Assembly: GCF_050003625.1 (NCBI RefSeq)
Contig: NC_134398.1
Location: forward strand, 80,818,003-80,882,002
Length of the DNA: 64,000 bases
Reading direction: 5' to 3'
Origin: Haematobia irritans
Taxonomy: Eukaryota; Arthropoda; Insecta; Diptera; Muscidae
Below, piece after piece: positions 33,352 to 45,690 of this stretch. A program made the position numbers and the translations under genes. Under the pieces are notes generated by a model that was not told the origin of the DNA, did no database searches, and worked only from the letters and a program-made list of their open reading frames with translations. Every line of letters starts with the position of its first letter. Within the stretch, counting starts at the first letter, position 1.

Positions 33352-35044
33352 AAAACCAGTAAGGAAAGTCTAAAGTCGGGCGGGGCCGACTATATTATAC
33401 CCTGCACCACTTTGTAGATCTAAATTTTCGATACCATATCACATCCGTCAAATGTGTTGGGGGCTATATATAAAGGTTTGTCCCATATACATACATTTAA
33501 ATATCACTTGATCTGGAAGAATTTGATAGACTTCTACAAAATCTATAGACTCAAAATTTAAGTCGGCTAATGCACTAGGGTGGAACACAATGTTAGTAAA
33601 AAAAATATGGGAAACGTTTAAATCTGAAGCAATTTTAAGGAAACTTCAAAAAAGTTTATTTATGATTTATCGTTCGATATATATGTATTAGAAGTTTAGG
33701 AAAATTAGAGTCATTTTTACAAACTTTCGACTAAGCAGTGGCGATTTTACAAGGAAAATGTTGGTATTTTGACCATTTTTGTCGAAATCAGAAAAACATA
33801 TATATGGAAGCTATATCTAAATCTGAACCGATTTCAACCAAATTTGGCACGCATAGCAACAATGCTTATTCTCTTCCCTGTGCAAAATTTCAACTAAATC
33901 GGAGTTAAAAATTGGCCTCTGTGGACATATGAGTGTAAATCGGGCGAAAGCTATATATGGGAGATATATCTAAATCTGAACCGATTTCAACCAAATTTGG
34001 CACGCATAGCAACAATGCTAATTCTACTCCCTGTACAAAATTTCAACTAAATCGGAGTTAAAAATTGGCCTCTGTGGACATATGAGTGTAAATCGGGCGA
34101 AAGCTATATATGGGAGATATATCTAAATCTGAACCGATTTCAACCAAATTTGGCACGCATAGCTACAATGCTAATTAGACTCCCTGTGCAAAATTTCAAC
34201 TAAATCGGAGTTAAAAATTGGCCTCTGTGGTCATATGAGTGTAAATCGGGCGAAAGCTATATATGGGAGATATATCCAAATCTGAACCGATTTCAACCAA
34301 ATTTGGCACGCATAGTAACAATGCTAGTTCTACTCCCTGTGCAAAATTTCAACTAAATCGGAGTTAAAAATTGGCCTCTGTGGTCATATGAGTGTAAATC
34401 GGGCGAAAGGTATATATGGGAGATATATCTAAATCTGAACCGATTTCAACCAAATTTGGCACGCATGGCTACAATGCTAATTCTACTCCCTGCGCAAAAT
34501 TTCAACTAAATCGGAGTTAAAAATTGGCCTCTGTGGTCATATGAGTGTAAATCGGGCGAAAGCTATATATGGGAGCTATATCTAAATCTGAACCGATTTT
34601 GCTGATATTTTGCAAGTTTTTCGAGACTCATAAAATATTCAGATCTACGGAATTTGAGGAAGATCGGTTGATATACACGCCAATTATGACCAGATCGGTG
34701 AAAAATATATATGGTAGCTATATCTAAATCTGAACCGATTTTTTCCAAAATCAATAGGGATCGTCTTTGGGCCGAAACAGGACCCTATACCAAATTTTAG
34801 GACAATCGGACTAAAACTGCGAGCTGTACTTTGCACACAAAAATACATCAACAGACAGACAGACAGACAGACGGACAGACAGACGGACAGACAGACAGAC
34901 GGACATCGCTAAATCGACTCAGAATTTAATTCTAAGCCGATCCGTATACTAAAAGGTTGGTCTATGATTACTCCTTCTTGGCGTTACATACAAATGCACA
35001 AACTTATTATACCCTGTACCACAGTAGTGGTGAAGGGTATAAAA
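33352..35044 (+). mobile_element. GTCY-type repeat, third subfamily (copy F), with about 152-bp units
   Basis: The head AACCAGTAAGGAAAGTC and GTCGGGCGGGGCCGAC plays the same part as the palindromic head of copies A-E. The middle has about five tandem units of about 152 bp (33800-34600; CTGAACCGATTTCAACC, TTTGGCACGCATAGC). The tail carries (AGACAGACGGAC)n at 34848-34905 and the closing hairpin TATACCCTGTACCAC/GTGGTGAAGGGTATA. A partial relative is at 25480-26290. Confidence 0.8.
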
Positions 35045-36212
35045 ATGTAGGTTAAGAATTTTTGGATGTGTCATTAGTCGCTAAAAAATTAATTTCTTTA
35101 TGAAAGGTCTCAAGATATTTTCAATTTCATTATGTATCGAAAAAGGTTGAATTGCATAAATGGAAACTCTGTCCTATAATTCTTTGGAGAAATGAAAAAG
35201 TTAATATGTGGTTATCGGCGAAACTCCCCGAAATGTATGGTGGATCCTATCATTTACGTGTTATTTTACGGATTCAGAAACCAAGTTTATATTATATAGC
35301 AAAATTTCTAGCACACTCAGAGCACACAATGTCATTTTCATGTGCAGATTGTGCTGCGATTGCAGCTGCATGAACCTTGCTGTCATTATTTTAAGCAAAT
35401 GAAACTTCTGAGGCCAACGTGTATTTCAAACGAGCTTTCTTCTTCTTGTAAATTTTACAAGGTGAAAATTTATTTTATACGTGAGATTTCGGCATGAATT
35501 TAGTCCTAAATTCGTCCTCATCTAATCAACTCGTTTATGGTGGCACAACATTTGAAAGTCCATTTGAATGGGCTTCTGAACGAGCATTTCCATTTAGAAT
35601 GCCCTGTTTAACAGCGCTTTAAGAGTTTGTCGCACTTTTCTTTCTTGTTTTGCTTTTACTGGTGAGAAATGCCACACTTTCCGCTCGACAATTGATTGTA
35701 ATGTTGATGATGTCCTTCTTTCTTGTTATTATTAAACAATACCGCTGCTATTACTTAACAACGCATTAACAACGACTGAAAAAAACTATGCGAGTGGTAG
35801 TAGTAGTAACAACAACAAAGGTTTCTTTTTGTTGTATGGGTTGGTGTTGTTATTGGTGGTGGTGGTGGTGTTGATACAACAGTAATAAACATTGTAGGGG
35901 GTTCCTAGCGATATTTTCATCCATTGCATTTCGTATCCCCTTGCTTGCTAAGTTGTCGCTATTCTTTGGTGTCGTTGGTCTTTTTGTATCCTTCTTGGAG
36001 TTTTCTTAGTTTTCAGGAAGCTTGTGCCATCGTTTTAGGAATAAGGTTATAGGGTTACAATCATAACAAATGCAAAAAATCGCCAAAAGGATTGTCCTCT
36101 CCTAACAATAATCATTTTGCCACTGGCCGAGGTTGATACAATTCTCCTCCTCCGTTGGTACTTTACTACTATGTCATTCAGAGTTATTCCATTGTTTAGC
36201 TCCCAGTCGTCA
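35045..36212. other. low-repeat region, possibly regulatory; no gene found
   Basis: This kilobase does not match the repeat families of the window. It has (GTT)n, GGTGGTGGTGGTGG (about 35855) and AGTAGTAGTAACAACAAC tracts of the kind common in fly regulatory DNA and UTRs. Short ORFs such as 35152-35373 show no recognisable domain. It lies about 10 kb beyond the dimm start exon on the upstream side, so it could hold promoter or leader sequence; that is a guess from position. Confidence 0.35.
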
Positions 36213-36220
36213 GTAACAAC

Positions 36221-36770
36221 TAGAGGTGTGTACGTGAGTAATATTTTACTCACGCTTACGCACACTCACGACGGAAATATCATACTCAGGCACACTCGCG
36301 CACGCTATTGTTTGGTAGGTCTCACGCACACTCACGAAAAGAAAACGTGTACTCACGCACGAAAATGTGGTGACTCACGAAAAATACCGCGACTCACGAA
36401 AAATATTGTGACTAACGAAATATGTCGTGACTCACGAATAATTTTATGAGTAATTTACCTGAGGGACACGTCGGAAATAATGAGCACGATTAAAATCGAG
36501 AGCGTTATTAAACTCTTAGCATCCTAGGTGTCACTAAAATCGCAAATGAATTTAACTTTTAAGCGTTTTATGTTGGAGAGCGGGATTATTTTCGTGAGCG
36601 TAATTCGTTACTCACGCACACTCACGAAGATATTGTTTTCGTGATTCACGCTCACGCACGACACTTTGGTTTGTTAATCACACTCACGCCGTTCACATGA
36701 GCGTGACTCACGACTCAGTCACGAAAATTTTCGTGAGTCACGACAATTTCGTGTCACATGCACACCTCTA
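36221..36770. mobile_element. hAT-type MITE, 550 bp, packed with CTCACG motifs
   Basis: The terminal inverted repeats TAGAGGTGTG are flanked by a perfect 8-bp duplication GTAACAAC (36213-36220, 36771-36778), which is the hAT hallmark. The interior contains dozens of ACTCACG/CGTGAGT motifs in both orientations. No transposase. It sits in otherwise low-repeat DNA, so the boundaries are clear. Confidence 0.88.
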
Positions 36771-36778
36771 GTAACAAC

Positions 36779-37207
36779 AAAGCAAAATATGAAATCAGTA
36801 AATTTAGCATCACACCATGGGAATGGTTCAGCAGAAGCAACTGCAGGGACAGGAACATTTTAATGAACATTTTACAACTTTAATGTATGGTCTTTGATGC
36901 TCATGTACCAGGAGAGTGCATTTCCCAATATCATGGCGACTTCTTAAATAGCCATTGTTCCATTGCTCAGTGCCGGCTTGAAAAACAAACATGTGTTCCA
37001 CAAATGGCGCCAAGTGCATCATCATCATCATCATCGTCGTCAACAGCATGCAACAGTTAACACATAATGATATGTGTGTAGGAGGATGAATTGTCGCAAC
37101 AGTGAATGTGGGTGAATGCTCCATAAAATACTGCAGACATAAGATATGCATCTTTTATAGCAGACACCTGTGGCCATGTCAACACGGTCTTTTACATTAT
37201 ATTAGTG
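36779..37207. other. low-repeat region with (CAT)n; no gene found
   Basis: CATCATCATCATCATC at about 37018-37034 and otherwise mixed single-copy-like sequence. The minus-strand frame at 36828-37151 contains a Met run from that simple repeat and no domain. Confidence 0.4.
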
Positions 37208-37535
37208 ATACACCCAAACAAATTAAAAAGAAAAGTTTACATGGATCAAGTCACAGCGGTGTCAAAAGTAAGTGCGGTATTCCTAAATCCAAGTACACTT
37301 AAAAAATTTATTTGGATTCAAAGATTTTGAACTTCTCTTAAAAATTTCGGTATTAATTCCGAGCCAAAGTTGGAGCTTCTGTAAAGTAAGAACAGTTTTT
37401 AGGGAGATATCTAGCTTTAAATTTAGGCTCTATAAAATTAAAATTGAGATACTGATCTCATTTATGTAATTCTCATTCTCTTTTTTCTCATTAATTTTCT
37501 CATGTATAAGTAAAGGTCAGTAAAAAAAATCCGCA
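37208..37535. repeat. fragments of element W and MITE Z
   Basis: ACACCCAAACAAATTAAAAAG and GCGGTGTCAAAAGTAAGTGC match the left end of W (16311-16400). 37330-37445 (GGTATTAATTCCGAGCC) matches the left part of MITE Z. Confidence 0.5.
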
Positions 37536-37870
37536 TTCTTGTATTGTATTTGTATTTATTGAGTTTGGTTCCTGCACAACAAGACTCAAGGTCCTATAGT
37601 ACAGGCATTCGATTGTAGGCGAACAGATTTATATCATAACAAAATTTAATAACATTAATTAAACTAAAACGGTATGTAAAAATTATGGTTTAAATAAGAT
37701 AAATGAATGAGGTAAAAAGAAATAAAAAGAATAAATAAAAGATCAAAGTTGAATGTTAACTTAAACAGGATCAATTAATAAACGTTTTTAGAGATTATAT
37801 GAATCTTATTGCCAATTAAAATACAGTATAATTATGATAATTACAATAAAAAGAAGTGAATGGATAGCGT
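37536..37870. other. AT-rich stretch, possibly a LINE 3' scrap
   Basis: GTATTGTATTTGTATTTATTG, then TTTGGTTCCTGCACAACAAG, could be the reversed tail of a LINE, but no coding part is visible to confirm it. Confidence 0.3.
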
Positions 37871-38307
37871 ACACTCATAGAAAAAAGTCTGCTAAAAACA
37901 GCAGTCGATGTCTGCTGTTATATTTTTGTACTTCAGGGCCTAATGAACAACAATTTATAAAATATTTAGGTTATACATTTTTCCCTATAGCATATTTAAG
38001 AACCAAAAGTAGTTTTTGGTATATTTTTTCCCTGTAATATACTTACAAGCTTCTAAATACGATCGGCAAACATTTTGTTTGCTGTTATGCCTCAATTCGA
38101 TAAATATTCAGATTTTTGGTCAAATAATATAGATATTCATAAAATATTGTCTTAATTATGTTAGGATAGCACCTAAGTTGACATTTTTATTTGTTTTAGC
38201 CAAAATAAAACATGTTTTAGTGTAATCGAGCTTAAAAAATAGCAGGAAATGTTTGCTATTTCAGCAGACTTTTCTGCTGTCCCTACTAACAAATTTCTTT
38301 GGGTGAA
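37871..38307. repeat. MITE-like element with CTGCTG/CAGCAG ends, about 440 bp
   Basis: The left end CTCATAGAAAAAAGTCTGCT and right end TTTCAGCAGACTTTTCTGCTG form an imperfect inverted repeat. The right end then runs into TTTCTTTGGGTG. No coding capacity. The boundaries are approximate. Confidence 0.45.
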
Positions 38308-38407
38308 AATTACCTATTATTGCTGAAGATGTCAATATTAAAGAAAATAGATAAAAATTTGCTTTTGAATTGTGCTCTGCTTGTAATTGTTTTTATATTT
38401 AGTGGTA

Positions 38408-38747
38408 CACAGAAAAAAAGTGTCTTGTAAATTTAAGGACAATTTGAAATTCCACATCGTTCAAAAAATTTACTGTAATATAGTTCAGTTTTCGTAACCA
38501 CAACGAAAACTAACTTATCTAAAGGAAAACGTATAAAATTTCAGTAAATGTTTTTAGTTCGCTAACTATGAAATGGGAATGATTTTTCCTTAAATCCAAC
38601 ACAGTAGTTAATGCATCGTTGATTGTATTATAAAAATAAATAGGCAGTATAAGCAATTTTGTAGTAAAAATCAACTTAATGACATTGCCGATTCGAATGA
38701 TGTCTGTATTTGTGTATTTTTCCCCATATTGAAAATTTTAGATAAAG
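38408..38747. repeat. left-end fragment of the CACAGAAAAAAAGTGTC MITE family
   Basis: CACAGAAAAAAAGTGTCTTG and TAAATTTAAGGACAATTT match the left ends of the two repeats at 55572 and 56168, with TA just outside (38406-38407). The right end was not found before the next element begins at 38750. Confidence 0.5.
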
Positions 38748-38749
38748 TA

Positions 38750-39323
38750 CCCAGCAAAAAAAGCGTCGCCAAAAAAGTAATGAAAATGTCCTTTTTGGAT
38801 CCGGAAGTGGTGCAAAATTGACGCAGAAGCGATGAATTTAACATGGGCTTATCATAGGATGGAAGTCCTCCATTTCAACATCCGTTGCACTAAATTTCCA
38901 TCGCTTCTTTAGGTGTGATCCGAATTCAATGTTTTGGATGTAAATTAAAAAATTCTGTGATATTTTGTCAAATAAATAATTTTTATAATTTTTTATAATT
39001 TTTAATGGATTCTAACGCTTGTCGGAAACGTTTGACCTCAAATATTTTCAAAAATTCACAATTTTTTCAGATTGGATTTAGCATTTTTGTCGACAAAATT
39101 TAAATGATTTGTACCATTTTATGAATTCTTACTCTGTTTTTAACCTATTTGAAGGAAAAAAAGTTAAAATTACCCATTAAAAGTATGAAAAAACCAAGTT
39201 ATAAAAAATTGAATTAAAAGAACTTCCTGGGTAGTTAAAATAAAGAACATCATTGGGAGTGCACCTTCTGGAAGTGCTTTTAAAGTTGTGCCTTTGGAAG
39301 AACTTCCAAATTTTTTTGCTGGG
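38750..39323. mobile_element. TA-flanked MITE with CCCAGCAAAAAAA ends, 574 bp
   Basis: The inverted repeats CCCAGCAAAAAAA / TTTTTTTGCTGGG lie between TA at 38748-38749 and 39324-39325. The interior motifs GGATGGAAGTCCTCCATTTC and GTTGTGCCTTTGGAAG recur in the split copy at 30526-32880. No ORF of note. Confidence 0.75.
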
Positions 39324-39325
39324 TA

Positions 39326-40095
39326 GTTAAAATAAGCCTTGACGGGTGGTTATCATTTTTTATAGATTCCTCGTAAATTTGGAATATATTTTATCTTATC
39401 TTATAGATAGAATTCCAACTAATGAATAAATGTGCTATTGGAAAATTAAGTGAGAAGAGAGCAATGAAATCATTGCATCATGTGAGGGGGTTTGTAGAGA
39501 CATTTTGTGTACATCTCGTATGAGTGTTTGGGTTTGTTATTGCGTCTTTTATGCTGTTGTTGGTTGTTTTGATTCTAGAGACAGTGTGGATGAATTTCTG
39601 GAATGTTCCTTGTGTGTTGTTGGTTTCTTTTGTGGAGATAGTTGTTTTGTTGCAAAATCGAGATCAGAAAGGGATCGTGTGTGTGGAGTTGTTTTTTTTC
39701 TTGATGCTTTTTTTATGACTATTTGAGTCTTCGAGTTTTATTCTAGCATTCAGTTCTGTTGATGCATTTATGATGTGAACACGTGTTTTTTTTTATTGAA
39801 AACAAAAAAATGCGTGAAGTATTTGTGTTCGTTAATGAAAATACATTTAGTTCGAAACGTTTTAGAAAATGAGCAGTGAATGTTGTGATGTAAAAAAAAA
39901 AACAATTTATGTTGATAAAAAATATAGAACTAAAACACAAATCGCCGATTAAGGAACAGAATATTTTTGTTAAAGGTTTAAAATTATTGTTGATTTTAAA
40001 TTGATTTACATGAAAAATAAACGACTTCATGAGTAGTAATAGGTTGATTTTTATTTACTCTACATCTGGATCACAGGTTGCAGATTAAAACATTT
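39326..40095. other. T/G-rich, then AT-rich region; no gene supported
   Basis: 39500-39720 is rich in TTGTTG and TGTG on the plus strand. Two overlapping small frames (39505-39726, 39524-39718) are hydrophobic only because of the T-rich composition and have no domain. It could be transcribed UTR, but nothing proves this. Confidence 0.35.
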
Positions 40096-42329
40096 TTTTG
40101 AAACTCTATTTTTTATGTTACAACAATTCCTAAAGGTAAGTGCTAAGTTCGAGTTTAGTCGCTAACATCAAAAATAAATCAGTAATAAAAGTATAAAATT
40201 ATACGTCTTTGATGCCAAGCTTTTATAAAGTTTACATTCTTTAAAATGGATTATTAAAGAAAAGTAATCGTGAAAATGGCGATTTTAGCGACTAAACCAG
40301 AAGTTAATACCCACCTTTAATACTGAATGGTATAATGGCCAATGGATTTTTTTCTAATTTTGTAATATTTTTATTTCAAATATATTCTGAGAAGAATTTC
40401 AAAAATGTCCCATTATGATATGATTCCACTAATGTACCTACTGGATGGATTTTTTCAATGTGGTAAGTTTTTCTACACCCAGAAAAAAGGGGCTCTAATG
40501 CCAACTGAACTTTATTTTAGTTCATGAAGATTATTTGATTTTAGTTAAATTTTGCACAATATGAGTAAATGTTCCTTATTCGAATAATTTTTTGCTAACT
40601 TTAATGATGTGAACTAAAAATAAGAAAAAAAGTTGTATACAAATATAGTGCACAATTTTACTAAAAAATAAAATAGTTCATATTTTCCTAAAATGGCAGA
40701 AGTTGCTTAAATTGAGTTCATAAGTCTCTCAAATGAGTAAATTTTACTAAAATTTTACCTGTCTCGAACTTCGTACAGCGCTAAAGACATTTTAACAATT
40801 TTTAAATCCAATTTTTTCTTCCAACATTTGAAATTTTCTTAAGCAACAGAAAAAATTAATCATTTTTATAAAATTTTCTTCAATTTGACAAAAAGTATTA
40901 ACTTATTTGTAACATGTTGCAATTAGAAAACTACACTGAAAAAACAGTGAACCCACCAGGAAGAAAAATTTGGTTAATTTTAGAAAATTTTGGCATCACG
41001 CCGATGTCATAAAAATAAGTAAATATTTTTCGACAAATTCAACAAAATTTATTAGACATAATTAAGTTTTTTCACTTGTTAAAGAAAATTTTGTAGTTTG
41101 AAGGAAAAACTTGGAGTTCAAAATTGAAAGAATGTCTTTAGTGACATACGAAGTTCATGATGAACGCATTTGTAATAAAATTTGCAAATTTAAAGAAATA
41201 TTGAACTATTTTGTGGAAGACACGAATTTAGTTAATCTTTATGCTTCAGTTGAGTATATTTTTTTCCTCGGGTTTAGTTAATTTAACTAACGTACACAAA
41301 AAATTATTATAGTAAAGAAAACTTTCTCCAAACATAATAATTCCATGAACTAAAATAAAGTTAAATTGGCTTTAGTGAAATAGAGAGTTCACTTTTTTTT
41401 GAGTGTATTTTAGTTAAAATTTTCTAAAATAAACCTACATTTTATTCCACGGTGGGGTCATTTTTTTGGGTGCATAAACGGTATTTCGTCCATTTGTAAT
41501 AAAACCAACATTTAAACTTATTAAAACTAATTATTTGCATTTGCAGCTAGACAGGTTCTAATGGTTAATATTCTTACTGTTTGATGCTAACTAAGCTGGT
41601 ATCCATACTGGCTTTAATAAAATACTGTTGAAAAGTTAAAAATCAACATGTATGATAAAATTTGATAATATTTTTTATAATTTGTATAACTTTGCAATAT
41701 CAGATGCTCATAAAGCAAATCCACACATCAAAAACTGGTCAAATCTGGGAAATTGGACAACAATTCAATGAATATAGCAACTTATGCCAAGTGGATGGAA
41801 AACATGGAATTTGAAATTAATTAGTTTAGTCCTACTAATATAGAATATTAATCTTTTGAAGAAGCAATTACTAACAACCGACAAGTAACTGCATCCAACG
41901 TGCAAATAAAAATATTTCCTTTATTGTATATCATAAGCCATAGTTTTGTGTAATTATTTTTTGATATTTTGATAATATTTTTTGATATTTTTTATTTTAG
42001 AAAATTTACTTGTTTTGTACGAAAAATTTCTTATTTATCTACTTTTTTGAAAATTATACTGACAATCAGTTTATTTGAAACCAATTTCTTAATATAGTTT
42101 TCCTAAAAAATTTTTCATTTTTCTGGATAGCAGCAATATTTTGAATAAGTGTGAGTACATTCTTCCCATAGCGTAGTAATAGTGAACTTAAATACGATGC
42201 AATGCATGAACTAATTTATAAGAAAATCATGAACTTATCTAAACGAAAAAAATCTTTGGTGCCAAATTATGGTCATTCTTACTATGGTTTAGTTCATTTT
42301 TCGTAAACAATAGTTAACTTTTTTCGGTG
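40096..42329. repeat. unclassified repeat U, copy 2, split by a 1-kb MITE
   Basis: The flanks of the MITE at 40476-41474 join to match 1757-3426. Shared landmarks include ACGTCTTTGATG, TGATATGATTCCACTAATG, CTGGATGGATTTTT, and the TCGGTG end followed by TA at 42330-42331. No protein is seen. Confidence 0.6.
40476..41474. mobile_element. TA-flanked MITE, 999 bp, with an empty site in repeat U copy 1
   Basis: It starts CACCCAGAAAAAAGGGG and ends TTTTTTTGGGTGCA, flanked by TA (40474-40475, 41475-41476). Repeat U copy 1 reads GTTTTTCTATAAACGG at 2610-2626, exactly the flanks of this element joined with a single TA. The interior has TTAGTTCATG, GTGAACCCACCAGGAAG and TGCGCTA-like motifs also seen at 6880-7170 and 59396-59530. 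Confidence 0.85.
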
Positions 42330-42331
42330 TA

Positions 42332-43239
42332 ACATGTTCCAGAGATGAATCGCATGGATGAAGAATTCCCACTCCGATATAACATGTATGTGGCGTAATT
42401 AGATGAAATTACCGGTTCATAGCCGAATATCATTTAAAATATTTATAAAATGTCATTTGTTTGTTTTTTTTTTTGGAAGAAGAATAAAGAATTTTATTCC
42501 AAAATTTTAAATAGAGGCCACGATAACAAAAACATAAAATTTTAACATCTCTTCGCCATGAATGGGATCACAGTACAGCATGAATCGTAAAGAAATGTTT
42601 TCTCGGGACAACAAATTCAAAACAATGATTTGTATTGCAAATAAATTTTTTTAGAGGACTCAAAATAACTCAACAATCTTAATATCTAGCATTTATTAGA
42701 TGTGTAGATATATTTGAGACATTTTTACAATTTTGGGCTGGACCTCTCCAAGATATTTGGCGAATTGTGAATTTATGTTCACAAATAGGGTTGTTTGTAA
42801 TTATTTGCAATCTGCTAGTAACCGATTTTCACCATTAACATCGGCCGGTGTCCTATCCTATTTAGTTGATTTCAACACGAACATATACCATTCCATTTGT
42901 TAATCAATTTTTATTTTATTTTTAGTAAAGATTTCTTGCCGTATAGGATGATTTCGCCAATTCATGGCAGAGGGTACATGAGTTGATTTAGTGCAATTTT
43001 CATCTTTCGATGTCACCTACTTTGTATTTAGATTTATTATATACATACATTTTAATAAAATAAAATATAATATTAACAACGACTGTCGTCGGCAGACCCA
43101 ACCAACACCATATGAGGTATTGGTTGTGTCGACCGAATCAGTCGGGTGGCGCAACTGCCAACTGGTAGTTGCTACAACTGCCAAAAGAAGGTTGGCAATA
43201 AATTCGATTGTCATAACCAATCTGTATTCTCTGTGTATA
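42332..43239. other. AT-rich region, no feature
   Basis: Nothing was recognised apart from runs of T and scattered AT-rich words; short frames such as 42991-43290 lack any domain. Confidence 0.4.
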
Positions 43240-43400
43240 CTTTCAGACAATCTCAATAGGTTCATCATTTATATGGACGTAGGGAGTTAGTAACAGGCGA
43301 TTGACGCGCTTTTGGATTACCAGACACTTGGACTTCGTCGCATTGAGGGACAAGCCATTCCTCTGCGCCAATAGGTTTACTCCTCGCAAATCCTCATTAA
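43240..43400 (-). pseudogene. small LINE reverse-transcriptase fragment
   Basis: On the minus strand, a continuous frame reads RFNEDLRGVNLLAQRNGLSL and then NATKSKCLVIQKRVNR. This resembles the segment after the YADD motif of jockey-type RT, where LNxxKSK is characteristic. It is too short for the ORF to be open at both ends, and the sequence decays into stops downstream. Confidence 0.6.
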
Positions 43401-44961
43401 ATCTCATTATATTATATTAATTAAAAAAAGAAAAAAAACTTTAAACCGACACAAAATCCTCAAAATAATTATTAGCTTACCTTTGAAGCCTTTTAATCTG
43501 TAGCCCAAAGATTCAATATCTCAGTTAATTTAAAGATTTTTTCCTTAATTTCTTTTCATATTCATATTAATGATGGGACGCAAATTGCAAAGAATAGTCT
43601 CCTAAATTTAAAGAAGGAAATGACTAAAGCAAATATTATGAACTTTGTTTTAATTAAAATTTATTCATTTTAAAGTAATTTGCCCTTAATATTGATGTGC
43701 GTGAAGATAAATTGTAAATTTAACTAGCCGATACACAAACCAGGTAGTTTTTGTCTACCTACTTAATGGGTTAATTACAATTAGGGGATATAACATATTT
43801 AATAAAAATCAGCACTTTTCACTACACCTGCGCAATATATTTTGGTATTAAACGAAAGATATTGAAGAGTACTATAAATACAAGTGGTTTTTATTTTCAA
43901 AAGCATCCCACAAATTATAGTTTTGCTGCTATATTTAAAAAGTTAGTTTGCCCAACTTGAAATAAAATTTAACTGCGCCCACCGTGCAAAACCTGCTCTA
44001 CATTTTTTTTGTTATCAAATGAAAGCTCTTGAGGAGCACTATGAATGCAAGTGGTTTTTATTTTCGAAAGCATCGCATAAGTTTCGTTTTTTGTTATTTT
44101 TTTTTTTTTTTAATTTAGTCGTAACAATTTGAAATAAAATTCAAATGTGCCTACTGTGCAATACCTGCTCTACATTTTTTGGTATTAAAAGAGAGATGGT
44201 CCGATTAGCAATATTTCTACTGTCAAAAGGTTGTAAAAGTCATATACCTGTATAAAATGTAAAAAACGTAGTAAATGTCAAAGATACTTCCAGAATCCTT
44301 ATATATTTAAAAAAAAAAAAACTAAATTTAATATCCTAAGGCATTAAAACGCCAAAGCGAAGTATTTTAGATTTTTTTATAATAACAATATTTTTAAATT
44401 TTTACTCAAAAGCAGTTTGCATAATTTGCAGACATATAGAAAAGTAAGAAATTATTGCTTAAAATATAATTAAAATATTCTATACAGATTCCTATATTGT
44501 CAAAAACTAAGTATTTTACGAAGATTTACGACGTTTTTGACGTATAGTAAAATACGTCTCGTATAGTAGTAAAAGTTTAATAAAGTACATTTAGTAAATT
44601 GGGAGATGTTTTGAAATATATGTAAAACTACATTATTTCCGTTTGCAAAAGTTGTATTACACATTGTAGTTTAGTATCTATCGATAGTTAATTGTATTAA
44701 TAAATAAAGGAATAAATTAACATAAATTTAATATGTTTTGGCAATTTGTTTTTCACAGCAGTCAGTTTTTTTTAATATTTCGTGTGCTCCATATAAAGGA
44801 TTTTCAATTCAAATGCATTAAAAAATAAAAATTAATCTATCAAATCAAACGAATTCTTTCTAATAAATTAATTTATAATTAGTCTATAAAATTATTATCG
44901 AATAAATTTCTATATCGCTAAAAGCGATGAAAAATTGAAGAATTGTTGCTCTTACACTCTA
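43401..44961. other. AT-rich region with a weak tandem motif; no gene
   Basis: Between about 43790 and 44190 a unit of about 170-180 bp is repeated two to three times (GTATTAAACGAAAGATATTG, GAGCACTATGAATGCAAGTGG, CATCGCATAAGTTTCG, GCGCAATATATTTTGG-like words). The rest is AT-rich. No feature beyond that. Confidence 0.45.
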
Positions 44962-45690
44962 CACGCAGAGAAGAAGAATGATTGTCACAATCATATTCGA
45001 GGAGCAAAATAATATGATAGGAGCTATTTTTGCGGCAACCATGTAACATTTTCACCTGCAACCATGTTGGCTCAGTGAACATGGTTCTAAGAAAAATAAA
45101 ATTGTCCTCATCTAAAATGTTATTATATTGATAAAAAGAATTTTGTTTCCATTAAAAGACAATGGTCACGATCTAAAATGTTATGGTATTCGTCAAAAAT
45201 GTTTTTCTTCCAGTCACAACCTAAAATGTTTTGATCTTTATGAAAAAACCATTTTCGTCGTCGAAAAAAGGACGCCACTTGAGAAAAGAAAACACAAAAT
45301 TAACTTTATTTATTTGTTTTTATTTATTTATAAACTAATTCATTGTTTATTTGTATTTACTATGTCGCGCAAGCAAACATCACATATTTTTACACATTCT
45401 ATTTTGGTTCAATTTCAACAATAAGTAATCATTCCATATTTACTTCGTGCCCATCAAATTTAAAAATGCAGACATCATGTAACTGCAAATAAAAATAAAT
45501 TATAGCATAAGCAAAATGCATAACAAAAACCAGGTAAATTTTTTTCAATTACAATTTCCTTTTTTGTGTTCACATCAGGGATCGGGAGCGGTCCATTTTT
45601 TTCGCTCCGCTCCGCTCCCGCTCCGGAGAAAAGAAAACGCTCCGCTCCACGCTCCGCTCCTCCTCGAGAAAATTATAGTATATTATATAA

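Noticed and set aside
36828..37151. 107-codon minus-strand ORF
   Set aside because: It includes a Met run from a CAT repeat and an unstructured Cys-rich end; no domain and no splice context.
39505..39726. 73-codon Cys-rich ORF and overlapping hydrophobic ORF
   Set aside because: Both come from T/G-rich sequence, overlap in different frames, and have no signal peptide pattern or known domain I could defend.
43017..43290. ORFs around an ACTGCCAACTGGTAG/GGTTGGCA patch
   Set aside because: No domain; the adjacent minus-strand segment is a decayed LINE fragment, and the frames are probably part of that decay.
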